Positions 38,657 through 47,233 of a stretch of DNA of 64,000 nt are shown here, one piece after another. This DNA is from Rhizobium acidisoli. Lineage in GTDB: Bacteria > Pseudomonadota > Alphaproteobacteria > Rhizobiales > Rhizobiaceae. A program made the position numbers and the translations under genes. The stretch is from contig NZ_CP035002.1 in the NCBI RefSeq assembly GCF_002531755.2, positions 620,001 to 684,000 of the forward strand. Direction: 5' to 3'. The notes below the pieces were generated by a model. It searched no databases, was not told the origin of the DNA, and saw only the letters and a program-made list of their open reading frames with translations. The stretch's first letter is position 1. Every line of letters starts with the position of its first letter.

Positions 38657-39648
38657 TGGCTGCGCAACCGCTGCTCAAGGTCGAAAACCTGGTCAAGCAT
38701 TTCCACGTCAAGCTCGGCGCCTTCGGCGAACGCTCGGCGACGGTCTATGCGCTCGACAACGTCAATCTCGATATCATGGAAGGCGAGACGCTGAGCCTCG
38801 TCGGCGAATCCGGTTGCGGCAAATCGACGACCGGCTTCACCATCCTCAATCTCTACAAGGCGACCAGCGGCAAGGTGGTCTACAAGGGCCAGGATCTCGC
38901 GACGCTGGACGAAAGGCAGATGCGGCCGTTCCGCCGTGACCTGCAAATCGTCTTCCAGGATCCCTATTCGACGCTCAATCCGCGCATGACGGTGGGCGAG
39001 GCGATCGGCGAGCCGAACCTCTTCCACAAGCTCTGCACCAAGGCCGAACTCAAGCAAAGGGTGGCGACGCTGCTGACCGATGTCGGCCTGCCCACACGCT
39101 TTGCCCAGCGTTACCCGCATGAGCTCTCCGGCGGCCAGCGCCAGCGCGTCGTCATTGCTCGGGCGCTCGCCTGCCAGCCGAAATTCATCGTCTGCGACGA
39201 GGCGATCTCGGCGCTGGATGTGTCGATCCAGGCGCAGATCATCAACCTGCTGCTCGATCTGCAGGAAAAATACGGACTGACCTATCTGTTCATCGCCCAT
39301 GACCTTGCGGTGGTGCGCCATATCAGCACCCGCGTCGGCGTGATGTATCTCGGGCGGCTTGCCGAGCTTGCCACCCGCGAGGAGCTCTTCGACAATCCGC
39401 TGCACCCCTATACCAGGGCGCTGCTATCGGCCGTGCCGGAGACCGATCCGGAGCATGAACGCACCCGCCAGCGCCAGATCCTGCAGGGCGACGTGCCGAG
39501 CCCGCTGAACCCGCCGTCCGGCTGCCGTTTTCACACCCGTTGCCCGATCGCCATGGATGTCTGCAGCAAGGTCATCCCTGTCTGGAAAGAGGCAAAGCCC
39601 GGCCATCTCGTCGCTTGTCACGCCGTCAATACGGAGCAGATTGCATGA
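38656..39648 (+). CDS. peptide-type ABC importer, ATP-binding subunit 2 (DppF-like)
   Basis: 330 residues. Walker [10 protein letters not shown], signature [15 protein letters not shown], Walker [13 protein letters not shown] (Ala-Ile in place of Pro-Val, common in DppF), H-switch LFIAHD. The C-terminal tail [16 protein letters not shown] has the cysteine pattern of the family. ATG 38656 follows AGGAGG and overlaps the previous stop by one base. Confidence 0.88.
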
Positions 39649-40706
39649 CGCTGAAGGCCGCAGTCATCGCCGACGATCTGACGGGCGCGCTCGATACCGG
39701 CACGCCCTTTGTCGCCGCCGGCCTTTCGGTCGCAGTCGCCGTCGATGTCGGGGCGGCCCGGGATGCGATCGCCACTGGCTGCGACGTCGTGGTCATCAAC
39801 ACCGCTTCGCGCGCGCTTGACGAGCGCCGGGCCCCCGAAAGGATCCGGCTGGCTGTGGAGATGCTTGGCGGCGTGAAGCCGCGCATCGTCATGAAGAAGA
39901 TCGACTCCCGGCTGAAGGGCAATGTCGCAGCGGAAAGCCTGGCGCTGGCAGCTGCGCTCGGTCTGAAGAACATTCTCGTGGCGCCTGCCATTCCCGATCA
40001 GGAGCGCCTGACCTACCGCGGCTGCGTCGTCGGTCGCGGTGTCGACAGACCGCTGCCGATTGCCGATCTGTTCGCGGGTGCTGACAATGTTTTGGTTGCC
40101 GATGCCGAAGACGATACCGATCTCGACCAGATCGTCGAGGGTCATGTCTGGCTGACGACGCTTGCCGTCGGCGCGCGCGGCCTCGGCGCGGCATTCGCCC
40201 GCCGGCTTGGTGAAACGGGGCGGCGGCCGATGACGGAATTTACGGCAAGCCCGCGCACGCTGTTTGCCTTCGGCTCACGCGATCCGATCACCTCAGCCCA
40301 GATGAACCGGCTCGAAGCCTCGGGCGCCTTGCGCATGGTGGTGGATGCGCCGATGGGGCAGATCGAATGCGGGGAGGGCCTGGCGCTGCCGGCGCTGCTG
40401 CGCTGCAGCGGCGACATGGCCGCCGATGCGGCGCTCGTCGCCGGTGACTTTGCCGCAGGCGTCAAAAGGGTGATCGACGATACTAGGCCCGATATGCTGA
40501 TGGTCGGCGGCGGCGATACCGCGCTGGCGGTTTTCCGTTCATTGGGGGTGAGGGTGCTCATGCCGAAGGGCGAAATCGAAGCCGGCATTCCCTGGTTCGA
40601 TGTCACGGCCGCCGACGGGCGGTCTTTTCGGTGCGCCGTCAAGTCGGGGGGCTTCGGTAAGCCGGATAGTTTGTTAAAACTGGTTCTTCGGAATCAGGCG
40701 GCATAA
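39645..40706 (+). CDS. four-carbon acid sugar kinase family protein (DUF1537)
   Basis: 353 residues. The N-terminus AAVIADDLTGALDTGTPF is the substrate-domain hallmark of DUF1537 kinases (OtnK, DtnK, LtnK), and GGGDTALAVFRSLGV in the C-terminal half is the nucleotide-binding Gly-rich loop. RIVMKKIDSRLKGNV is also conserved. Known members phosphorylate D-threonate, L-threonate, D-erythronate or 3-oxo acids at O4, after which PdxA2-type enzymes act. ATG 39645 overlaps the importer ATPase stop (ATGA), tying kinase to uptake. At 353 residues it is shorter than typical members (about 420). Confidence 0.83.
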   Translation: MTLKAAVIADDLTGALDTGTPFVAAGLSVAVAVDVGAARDAIATGCDVVVINTASRALDERRAPERIRLAVEMLGGVKPRIVMKKIDSRLKGNVAAESLALAAALGLKNILVAPAIPDQERLTYRGCVVGRGVDRPLPIADLFAGADNVLVADAEDDTDLDQIVEGHVWLTTLAVGARGLGAAFARRLGETGRRPMTEFTASPRTLFAFGSRDPITSAQMNRLEASGALRMVVDAPMGQIECGEGLALPALLRCSGDMAADAALVAGDFAAGVKRVIDDTRPDMLMVGGGDTALAVFRSLGVRVLMPKGEIEAGIPWFDVTAADGRSFRCAVKSGGFGKPDSLLKLVLRNQAA

Positions 40707-40727
40707 GAGACCGCCGGGGAGAATGAC

Positions 40728-41492
40728 GTGGTTGAAGTGAATAGCGAATCGTTGAACGCGGAAGCCGGCCCGCCGGGCAAGCCCGAACGCGGCAAGGCCG
40801 TCAAGCTGGTCGATCGCGTCTTCGATCAACTGCTCGAGCGTATTCGCGGCGGGAACTATCCACCGGATTCACGCCTGCCGGGCGAACATGAACTTGCCTC
40901 AATGCTCGGTGTTTCCCGTCCGATCGTGCGCGATGCGCTGGCCCGCCTGCGCGATCAGGGCATGGTCTATGCAAGGCAGGGCGCCGGCACCTTCGTCAGC
41001 GCCCATGGCTCGCCGACGACGCAGCTCGCCTATTCGCCGGTCAAGACCATCGCCGACATTCAGCGCTGCTACGAATTCCGCCTGACCATCGAACCGGCCG
41101 CGGCCTATTTCGCTGCCAAGCGCCGCAATGAGCAGGCGATTCAGAAAATCGCCAGCGCCCTTGCCGATCTGCGCGAGGCGACCAGCCACCAGCTTCACCG
41201 CACCGATGCCGATTTCATCTTCCACCGCACTGTGACGGAGGCAGCCAACAATCACTATTACACGGCTTCCATCGATGCGCTGAAGGCGCATATCGCCGTC
41301 GGCATGCATCTCCACGGCCTTTCCCTGCTCGGCCCCCGCCAGGGGCTGGAACAGGTCTATGAAGAGCATAACGCAATCTACAGGGCGATCGCCGATGGCC
41401 GGGCCGACGACGCGCAAAGGCTGATGAAGGCGCATCTCGAAGGCTCCCGCGACCGTCTGTTCGAGGGTAGGGCGCTCGATTTGTCGTTTTGA
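40728..41492 (+). CDS. GntR-family regulator (FadR/FCD type)
   Basis: 254 residues. An N-terminal winged HTH (GNYPPDSRLPGEHELASMLGVSRPIVRDALARLRDQGMV) is followed by an all-helical FCD effector domain, with metal-type residues around DADFIFHRTV and EEHNAIYRAI. FCD regulators commonly sense carboxylic acids or sugar acids. GTG 40728 follows GGGGAG. It follows the kinase by 21 nt and probably represses the importer/kinase operon and the divergent unit; candidate sites are the TTATTGTAAA motifs. Confidence 0.87.
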   Translation: MVEVNSESLNAEAGPPGKPERGKAVKLVDRVFDQLLERIRGGNYPPDSRLPGEHELASMLGVSRPIVRDALARLRDQGMVYARQGAGTFVSAHGSPTTQLAYSPVKTIADIQRCYEFRLTIEPAAAYFAAKRRNEQAIQKIASALADLREATSHQLHRTDADFIFHRTVTEAANNHYYTASIDALKAHIAVGMHLHGLSLLGPRQGLEQVYEEHNAIYRAIADGRADDAQRLMKAHLEGSRDRLFEGRALDLSF

Positions 41493-41608
41493 GTCCACCA
41501 CGGAGAATTGCCGGGCGGTTGCTCGGGCGCCCTCGGATACCTTAAATCAATAACGGAAAACGATTACGCCCTTTGCGGCATGAGTTCCGTCGGGCGCCGT
41601 TCAATGAC

Positions 41609-41626
41609 GGTCGGTCCATCCCGACC
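41609..41626 (+). terminator. small hairpin after the GntR gene
   Basis: GGTCGG (41609-41614) pairs with CCGACC (41621-41626) around a 6-nt loop, followed by TTCT. It lies about 117 nt after the regulator stop. The rest of the 228-nt gap before the FecR-domain gene shows an AT-rich stretch (41650-41680) that could hold its promoter. Confidence 0.3.
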
Positions 41627-41720
41627 TTCTAATTAAGTGACCTCTAGAACCCGCATCCATTTTTATAATTATTCTTAATGGGAAGATGGTTCACTCCAGG
41701 AAATTTCAGGAGTGGCTTTT

Positions 41721-42623
41721 ATGCTGGCGGTCTTTCGAATTATCGTCGTAGCTTGGATATTGATGCCAGCGGCCGCACTCGCGGCTGCTGACGACTGGCG
41801 GGTCGTCAAGGCGACCGACCAGGTGACGTATTCAATCGACGAAACACACTGGATGAGTTTACGCGCTGGCGACGTGGTTCCGAACCGAGCCTCCGTTTCG
41901 ACCGGCCCGCATGGGCGAGTTCAACTTTCCAGAGGTGTCGAGAACATTACCTTTCATCCCAACACCCGTGCCTCCATCACGACCACCGGTGTTCTGTCCA
42001 GGAAGACCGAGGTCCTCCAGCAAATCGGCGCGCTAGACCTTGAAATCGAGAAACGAAGCCAACCCCATACGACTGTACAAACACCCTACCTTGCGGCCGT
42101 CGTCAAAGGAACGATCTTCCACGTGACCGTCGGCAAGACGAAGGCATCCGTTTCGGTGGATCGCGGCTTGGTCCAGGTCACCTCATTCGACCGAGGACAG
42201 CAGTCGAATGTCGGGCCGCGTCAGAGCGTGACCGTCGACAATAAGACCGGTATGACGGTCGGCGGCCAGCGATCCAGACCCCAAATCACGTCGGTCGAAC
42301 CCACGGTGGCTAAGGTTCCAGCGCTCGGTACCACGAAACTCGCGGGCGAAACAAAAGCATCCGGCGCCAAGAGCACGTCTTCGGCTGCGGGCAAAGGCAG
42401 CAGTTCCAGCGCAAGCAACGCTGGCAATAACGCGGATAGCAAGGGTAACAGCAGTTCAGGCAGCAGCGGCAACTCCGGCAGCAACGGCAACGGCAAATCT
42501 GGTGGGAATGGAAACGGCAATTCGAGTGGTAGCGGTAACGGTAGGAATGGAAGCGGCGGGGGCAACGGAAATTCCAGTGGCAACGACAATTCCGGCGGAC
42601 ACGGTAAAGGCAAGGACAAGTGA
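41721..42623 (+). CDS. secreted FecR-domain protein with Ser/Gly/Asn-rich tail
   Basis: 300 residues. A Sec signal (LAVFRIIVVAWILMPAAALAA) precedes a FecR domain: GDVVPNRASVSTGPHGRVQLSRG, FHPNTRASI and TPYLAAVVKGTIFHVTV. From about residue 205 to the end the protein is a low-complexity tail of Ser, Gly, Asn and Lys (repeats such as NSSGSGNGRNGSGGGNG). Unlike FecR it has no transmembrane regulator part, so it is probably an exported beta-rich protein. ATG 41721 follows AGGAG at 8 nt. Function unknown. Confidence 0.75.
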   Translation: MLAVFRIIVVAWILMPAAALAAADDWRVVKATDQVTYSIDETHWMSLRAGDVVPNRASVSTGPHGRVQLSRGVENITFHPNTRASITTTGVLSRKTEVLQQIGALDLEIEKRSQPHTTVQTPYLAAVVKGTIFHVTVGKTKASVSVDRGLVQVTSFDRGQQSNVGPRQSVTVDNKTGMTVGGQRSRPQITSVEPTVAKVPALGTTKLAGETKASGAKSTSSAAGKGSSSSASNAGNNADSKGNSSSGSSGNSGSNGNGKSGGNGNGNSSGSGNGRNGSGGGNGNSSGNDNSGGHGKGKDK

Positions 42624-42672
42624 GGGTCCTTGTGCAGGAGCGTCGATTGCAGCGGTGACCTGCGTTTGAAGA

Positions 42673-43800
42673 TCAGGTTGGAACTTCAAGCGTGAACACC
42701 GTCCGCGACTCATCGGACACTACTTTCAACCGGCCGCCATGGGCCTTTGCAATTTCACTGGCGATATAAAGGCCAAGTCCGAGCCCCTGCTTGCCGCCAT
42801 CTGCGACCCTGGTGAAGGGCAGAAATAACCGTTCGACGGCGTCGGCCGGTATCGGTTCACCGGCGTTTGCCACCGAGAGTTCGAACCCCGCCCCCTTCGA
42901 TCGGGCAGTGATTGTTATCGGGCCGTCCGGGGCGCCGTGTGCGACAGCGTTGGCAAGAAGGTTTGACGTGAGCTGGGCGAGCTTCGGACCGTCGCACATG
43001 ATCGGCAGTGGGAGTTCGACATCCGCGTCGATCGTTCTGCCGGGACGGGCTCGGGAAATCTCGTTGACAACCTGAAGCAGGACCGTGGCCAAATCCGTCT
43101 CGCACAGCCTCACAGGGATCCCGCCGCCAAGCCGCCCGCGAGCAAAATCCATGATGTCGTCGATGAGCCCGCTCATTCTCTTAACCGTCGCCTCCACAAG
43201 CGACACAATCGTTTCCTGCTGCTCGTTGAGGGGGGATCTGGCGATCGCGCGCATGCCGCCATCGATCGCGGCGAGCGGATTTCTGAGATCGTGACCAAGA
43301 ACAGCGATGAACTGCTCGCGAAGCGCTGCCGTCTCCCGTTCGTCCAGGAGCGTGCCCTCCACCGTCGCAAGGGCGTCGCGCGCCTGCTTGCCGGCCTGCC
43401 GCAGGTTTTGCTCGTATGCCATCCGGTGCGTTGCTCGGATCACGGTGAGCCGGAGAAAGAGCGGTTGCCCCGCGGCATCGCGCTGCTCAAAGCCGTTGAT
43501 CAGAACTGGGATCTTGCCTCCGCTGGAGCTTCGCATCTCCAGCATGATTTCTTCGAACTCACCCTGCATCCTAAGCATGGGGGCGAGGTGGGTCTCGAGA
43601 TAGATACTGCCCCCGACGGTCAGCAGCTCGGAGAGGCGTTTGCCCACCAGTTCCTGCACCGTGTGGCCAAGCCACCTGGCAAGCCGACCATTCGCTCGAA
43701 GGACGATACCCCCGGGCGACACGACGAGATTGCCCGCCATCGTATTTTCGAAGAGGTTCTCGAAGTCGTCCTGAAGGCTCTTCGGCGCCGCGTGATCCAT
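42673..43800 (-). CDS. PAS-domain histidine kinase
   Basis: 375 residues, no membrane segment. An N-terminal PAS domain (LFENTMAGNLVVSPGGIVLRANGRLARWLGH) with PAC-like end is followed by HisKA with the phospho-histidine in VLGHDLRNPLAAI and an HATPase domain (N box NLLANAVAHG, G2 box KQGLGLGLYIASEIAKAHGG). It starts 1 nt after the RsbQ-like hydrolase stop, so the two are coupled. In Bacillus the hydrolase RsbQ activates a PAS phosphatase, RsbP; a similar sensing pair is inferred. Confidence 0.87.
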   Translation of the reverse strand: MDHAAPKSLQDDFENLFENTMAGNLVVSPGGIVLRANGRLARWLGHTVQELVGKRLSELLTVGGSIYLETHLAPMLRMQGEFEEIMLEMRSSSGGKIPVLINGFEQRDAAGQPLFLRLTVIRATHRMAYEQNLRQAGKQARDALATVEGTLLDERETAALREQFIAVLGHDLRNPLAAIDGGMRAIARSPLNEQQETIVSLVEATVKRMSGLIDDIMDFARGRLGGGIPVRLCETDLATVLLQVVNEISRARPGRTIDADVELPLPIMCDGPKLAQLTSNLLANAVAHGAPDGPITITARSKGAGFELSVANAGEPIPADAVERLFLPFTRVADGGKQGLGLGLYIASEIAKAHGGRLKVVSDESRTVFTLEVPT

Positions 43801-43801
43801 C

Positions 43802-44601
43802 TCAAGCGGCCTCTGCAAGGAAGTTTTCGATAGCGGCAATCGTCTCCTTGGGTGCACTCAGATTGGGGCAGTGGCCGGTCGCCTTCATCACCACCAAGCT
43901 GCTCTTCAGAAGCTGCCTGTGCAGGTACTCGCCGACCTCAATCGGGGCAATCACGTCGCTTGAACATTGAAGGATCAGTGTCGGGGTGTCGAAGCCCTGT
44001 AGGAGTTTCCTGCAGTCTGACAGAAAGGTCGTGCGGGCGAAATGCCGCGCGATCTCTGGATCCGTCCTGCAGAAGCTCTCCGTCAACTCCTCGGCGAGCC
44101 CGGGTCTGTCCGGATTGCCCATGATGACGGGCGCCATCGCACCGGACCATCCTAGGTGATTGGAATCCAGAAAGTCCATCAGCTCCTCTATCTGACCCTG
44201 CGAGAAGCCGCCGACATAGCCGTCGCTGTCGATATAACAGGGGGAGGGGCCGACCATGACAAGCGACTTGAAGAGATCAGGACGCTTCTTAGCCGCGATC
44301 AGTCCGACCATGGCGCTGACCGAATGGCCGACGAAGACGACCTTCTTCAGCGATAGGGCATCGATAATCTCCACGACGTCGTCCGCATAGCCATCGAGGG
44401 TGGCATACTTTTCGAAGGAGTAGGCCTTCAGGTCCGACTTGCCGGCACCGACATTGTCGAACAAAACGACGGGTATTTGCCCTCAAAGGTCGGAGCCACG
44501 AACCGCCACATGTTGCTGTCGCAGCCAAACCCGTGGGCGAAAACCATTGCTTCGTCGCCCGCGCCGCGCACGACTACATTATTTCTGCCGATGACATCCA
44601 T
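43802..44601 (-). pseudogene. RsbQ-like alpha/beta hydrolase with a frameshift
   Basis: The two halves of one RsbQ-type hydrolase lie in different frames. The N-terminal part (MDVIGRNNVVVRGAG, AHGFGCDSNMWRFVAP, GKYP) ends near 44473. The rest continues one frame over from VLFDNVGAGKSDL to the end at 43802. The catalytic triad is present: Ser in GHSVSAM, Asp in SSDVIAP, His in GHCPNLS. One missing base around 44467-44473 explains the break. RsbQ relatives (including plant KAI2/D14) bind small hydrophobic ligands. Could be a sequencing error or a true inactivating deletion. ATG 44601; TTG 44619 is an alternative. Confidence 0.75.
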
Positions 44602-44811
44602 CAGGACAACATAAGCCAACGGTCACAAAAAGATAGCTTGATAAAACGCCGCACAGGTTGACTGCAATCGCATTTGAACTTGCATGACTTTTTCGGCGTG
44701 GCTTCACCGACGTCAGCCAGAAAGGATCGAATCTGGCAGTTATGTTTCAGCCGCGGAACCCCTGAACATTGTATTGTTTTGGGCAACGGGGACAGATCGA
44801 GCGAGATCGGA

Positions 44812-45137
44812 ATGACGATCAAGATACTCGTGGTGAAGGATGAGCCGCTCCTTCAAATGGCGGCGGTAAATCTCGTCGAAGACGCTGGTTTCGAAGCGCT
44901 GGAAGCCGGTGACGGCGAAGAGCCGCTCGCTCTCCTCGAAGCCGTTTCTGACATCCGATTTTGAGCGATATGAGATGCCGCAGATGGATGGCGTTTGCCT
45001 TGGCGATTGCAGTCCGCGAGCGTTGGCCGCCCATCGAAATCGTCGTCGTTTCCGACAAGGCCACGACAGCTGTCGCCGCTCTGCCGGGACGCGGCGTTTT
45101 GTTTTACCATATGATTTGGTGCGTTATGGACACTTGA
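44812..45137 (+). pseudogene. decayed CheY-like response regulator receiver
   Basis: The first frame (from ATG 44812) encodes TIKILVVKDEPLLQMAAVNLVEDAGFEALEAGD and stops at 44964. The missing remainder can be read in two other frames: YEMPQMDGVCL, then AIAVRERWPPIEIVVVSDKA up to a stop at 45135-45137. Together they make a normal receiver of about 105 residues. The phospho-aspartate region lies where the frames break, so no functional product is expected. It diverges from the hydrolase-kinase pair and may be its former partner. Confidence 0.75.
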
Positions 45138-45168
45138 TAAGGCTGGCAGCCTAGGTGCAGTTGCAGAA

Positions 45169-45193
45169 GGTGCGTCATCGACGCATCTTTTTT
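45169..45193 (+). terminator. strong intrinsic terminator
   Basis: GGTGCGTC (45169-45176) pairs with GACGCATC (45180-45187), one G-U pair, loop ATC, followed directly by six T (45188-45193). This is the clearest factor-independent terminator in the window and lies just after the response-regulator remnant. Confidence 0.8.
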
Positions 45194-45235
45194 GAATCTT
45201 GCGCGTTTCATCGTCTTCAAATGGAGGAGACGGCA

Positions 45236-45421
45236 ATGTCCAAACGCGAAATGGTCGATACCGGCTCTGACAAGCGGTACGTGCGCCGCGATCCGAAGGG
45301 CCGCTTCAGTACGTCCGTCGATGTCGGACGATCCCTTTCCGCTGACAAACGCCACAAGGCCAAGGGCGATGCGAAGCCGGGAGAGGGCGATCGCGGCGAT
45401 CATCGCTCCAAAAAGCATTGA
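45236..45421 (+). CDS. small basic hydrophilic protein
   Basis: 61 residues: SKREMVDTGSDKRYVRRDPKG, then FSTSVDVGRSLSADKRHKAK and a Gly/Asp/Lys-rich end. ATG 45236 follows GGAGGAGACGGCA, a strong ribosome site. Highly charged, no cysteine, no hydrophobic segment; composition resembles small stress-related disordered proteins. I do not know the family. Preceded by the terminator at 45169-45193. Confidence 0.6.
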   Translation: MSKREMVDTGSDKRYVRRDPKGRFSTSVDVGRSLSADKRHKAKGDAKPGEGDRGDHRSKKH

Positions 45422-45438
45422 CCTTCGGCGGCCCAGGC

Positions 45439-45723
45439 GTGTCAACAATATCGTTAAGAGACCTCGCGGCGCCCGAATGCGAAGCGCTGCTAGAGAAACT
45501 GGCCCTCACGCTTGAGCGGAATGCAGATTGGGCAGCGACCGAGGGCGACGACGAGTTGGAGGCGCTAATGCGCGTGGTCGGATCGGGCATCCTGTCAGTG
45601 GCACACGATTTGGCCGCAGCCGACATCTTCCTGGTTGAGGATGTAGCTGCTCGGGCTGTCAGTTTGATCGCCACGTTTCATGTCAAGTATCCGCACTATC
45701 CCATCGGGCCAAACCTGCACTGA
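45439..45723 (+). CDS. hypothetical protein
   Basis: 94 residues from GTG 45439; a TTG at 45418 overlaps the previous stop and is an alternative. The protein (ISLRDLAAPECEALLEKLALTLERNADW, AHDLAAADIFLVEDVAARAV) is acidic and mainly helical, ending in PHYPIGPNLH. No domain recognised. It follows the small basic protein closely and may share its transcript. Weak ribosome site. Confidence 0.5.
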   Translation: MSTISLRDLAAPECEALLEKLALTLERNADWAATEGDDELEALMRVVGSGILSVAHDLAAADIFLVEDVAARAVSLIATFHVKYPHYPIGPNLH

Positions 45724-45761
45724 GGGGCGGAAGGCTAAGAATGCGCAAGGGCCGCAGAAGG

Positions 45762-46061
45762 TCAAAGCCGATCAATCGCCGTCGACCTGACGACGATCTC
45801 GTTTTGCTCGAAGCGGATCTCCAATGCCTTACGGTAGGATGTCCACCATTCCCGGTCGAGAGCGTCCGCCATGACTTCGACGACGATGATACGATCTTTC
45901 TCGATGGCACCACCCTCACTCCATAAGCCCTCCGCCGGAGCGTTGACGTAAAGCGTTGCGCCGCCGAACTTGTCGGTCAGCTCGCTGCGCACGGCGTCAA
46001 ACCGGCTATGAGCATCGCTGTCCGGTGCCGGGAGGAGGATCTCAATCAGATATTTAGTCAT
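45762..46061 (-). CDS. conserved-looking hypothetical protein
   Basis: 99 residues from ATG 46061: TKYLIEILLPAPDSD, then RSELTDKFGGATLYVNAPAEGLW and DRIIVVEVMADALDREWW, ending VVRSTAIDRL. The alternating beta/alpha pattern and FGGxTxYxxAPAEG stretch look like a compact ferredoxin-like fold that I have seen in many proteobacteria, without an assigned function. A longer frame to 46130 has no better start. Converges on 45439-45723. Confidence 0.6.
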   Translation of the reverse strand: MTKYLIEILLPAPDSDAHSRFDAVRSELTDKFGGATLYVNAPAEGLWSEGGAIEKDRIIVVEVMADALDREWWTSYRKALEIRFEQNEIVVRSTAIDRL

Positions 46062-46146
46062 CAGCGATGAAACCACACGCAGGTTGGATCGGTTCTGAAG
46101 GCCAGATTCACGACATAAGTGCTCAGCCATAGCCGCCTAAACCTGG

Positions 46147-46539
46147 TTAATATGCCAGGCGTCCCCACGTCGGATCCCATTCCACCCCTTCCACGAGTTC
46201 GATGAAGACGGGGTGGTTGCTGTTGCCATTGTGGGACTCTGCCAGCTTAAACGCCGCCTCGGGTTCCATCTCCTCGCCGGGAAATATCGTGTCGTCTTGG
46301 TCCTCGTCCGCCACCTTGCGAACATAGCCTCGGATCTCGTTGCCCGAGTGGTAGAATTTAACGATCAACGAGCCTGCCGGGGCGACACCTGAGTAATAGC
46401 GCACATATTCCGACGTCGCCGCTGCGGGATCGACGGTGACGTCACCGGCTCTATTCCAATGAGCACGATCTTGGCCGGCCGGACGACCTTCGCTTTCCCA
46501 AATCCGGTAGGCGCGGGTTCTTCTCTCTTCGTCGTTCAT
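46147..46539 (-). CDS. DUF2934 domain protein
   Basis: 130 residues. The N-terminus EERRTRAYRIWESEGRPAGQDRAHWNRA is a DUF2934 domain, common in small rhizobial stress proteins. The rest (SLIVKFYHSGNEIRGYVRKV, FIELVEGVEWDPTWG) looks like a separate small beta domain. Two ATGs (46542, 46539) follow GGAGG; the second has better spacing. No EcfG-type box was found upstream. Function unknown. Confidence 0.65.
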   Translation of the reverse strand: MNDEERRTRAYRIWESEGRPAGQDRAHWNRAGDVTVDPAAATSEYVRYYSGVAPAGSLIVKFYHSGNEIRGYVRKVADEDQDDTIFPGEEMEPEAAFKLAESHNGNSNHPVFIELVEGVEWDPTWGRLAY

Positions 46540-46615
46540 CATCGACCTCCGACAGGGGCCCTGGATCCTCTTGGGCGAACCTCGGCATCTCAAGACACCG
46601 AGGCTTTATTGCTGA

Positions 46616-47143
46616 CTATTTGTTTAGTTCCTTGGCCATCTGCAGATGATGTTCGAGAGCAGGGCGCGTCTTTGCCGCCCAGGCCTTTAGCTCCGGGTTG
46701 TCACCTTCATCGCCATAGCGCTTGAAGAGGTCGACCGCATCTTCATGAGCAGCTTCCTGATCCGAATGATACTGCTTGTTGAAATCTTCTCCCTTCAGGC
46801 CGTTCAGCTTGTCCAGCATGCTTTGCTGAGCTGACGTCATAGCGCTGGGAAGGGTGGCCTTGACCTTGCCGCCGGAGACCAGTGCTTTCAGCTCGCCGCT
46901 GGTCTTCTGATGGTCGGCGACCATCTGCTGCGCAAACGCTTTTGTCGCATCGTCGCCCCGTTCGGCAGCCAGTTTGCTAGAAGCAACTTCGAACATGTCG
47001 CTTGCGGCTGCTTCCTTCACGAAATCCTCGGTTTTCGGCGGAACGCCCATCAAGGAATTGACGCCAGTCTTTTCGGCGGCCGATTGCGCGAAGGCGGGAA
47101 CGGCGAGCGAGAGGGCAAGTGAGGCAATGATAAAGCGGTTCAT
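46616..47143 (-). CDS. DUF4142 periplasmic protein
   Basis: 175 residues. A Sec signal (NRFIIASLALSLAVPAFA) precedes a helical DUF4142 domain: DFVKEAAASDMFEVASSKLAAERG, FAQQMVADHQKTSGELK and YHSDQEAAHEDAVDLFKRYGDEG. The domain is a ferritin-like helical bundle seen in many stress-induced periplasmic proteins. ATG 47143 follows CAGGAGATCCCG. An EcfG-type promoter lies 28 nt upstream. Confidence 0.85.
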   Translation of the reverse strand: MNRFIIASLALSLAVPAFAQSAAEKTGVNSLMGVPPKTEDFVKEAAASDMFEVASSKLAAERGDDATKAFAQQMVADHQKTSGELKALVSGGKVKATLPSAMTSAQQSMLDKLNGLKGEDFNKQYHSDQEAAHEDAVDLFKRYGDEGDNPELKAWAAKTRPALEHHLQMAKELNK

Positions 47144-47170
47144 CGGGATCTCCTGGGTTGATCACCGCTA

Positions 47171-47195
47171 AACTATTGGACAAGCCGAGAGTTCC
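47171..47195 (-). promoter_or_regulatory. EcfG-type promoter of the DUF4142 gene
   Basis: On the minus strand GGAAC (47195-47191), 16 nt, then AGTT (47174-47171) match the alphaproteobacterial general-stress consensus GGAAC-N16/17-CGTT except the weakly conserved C. The start codon is 28 nt downstream. Confidence 0.65.
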
Positions 47196-47233
47196 CGTCG
47201 TTCCGGAAAGCTTTATCAAAGGCGGAAGAAGGC

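Noticed and set aside
44755..44778. GGAAC followed by GTTT as a further EcfG-type promoter
   Set aside because: The spacing is one nucleotide too short compared with the other seven sites, and the downstream gene is decayed.
46062..46100. AGAAC-N17-GGTT upstream of the 99-residue gene as an EcfG-type promoter
   Set aside because: The first G of the strongly conserved GGAAC is missing; too weak to list.
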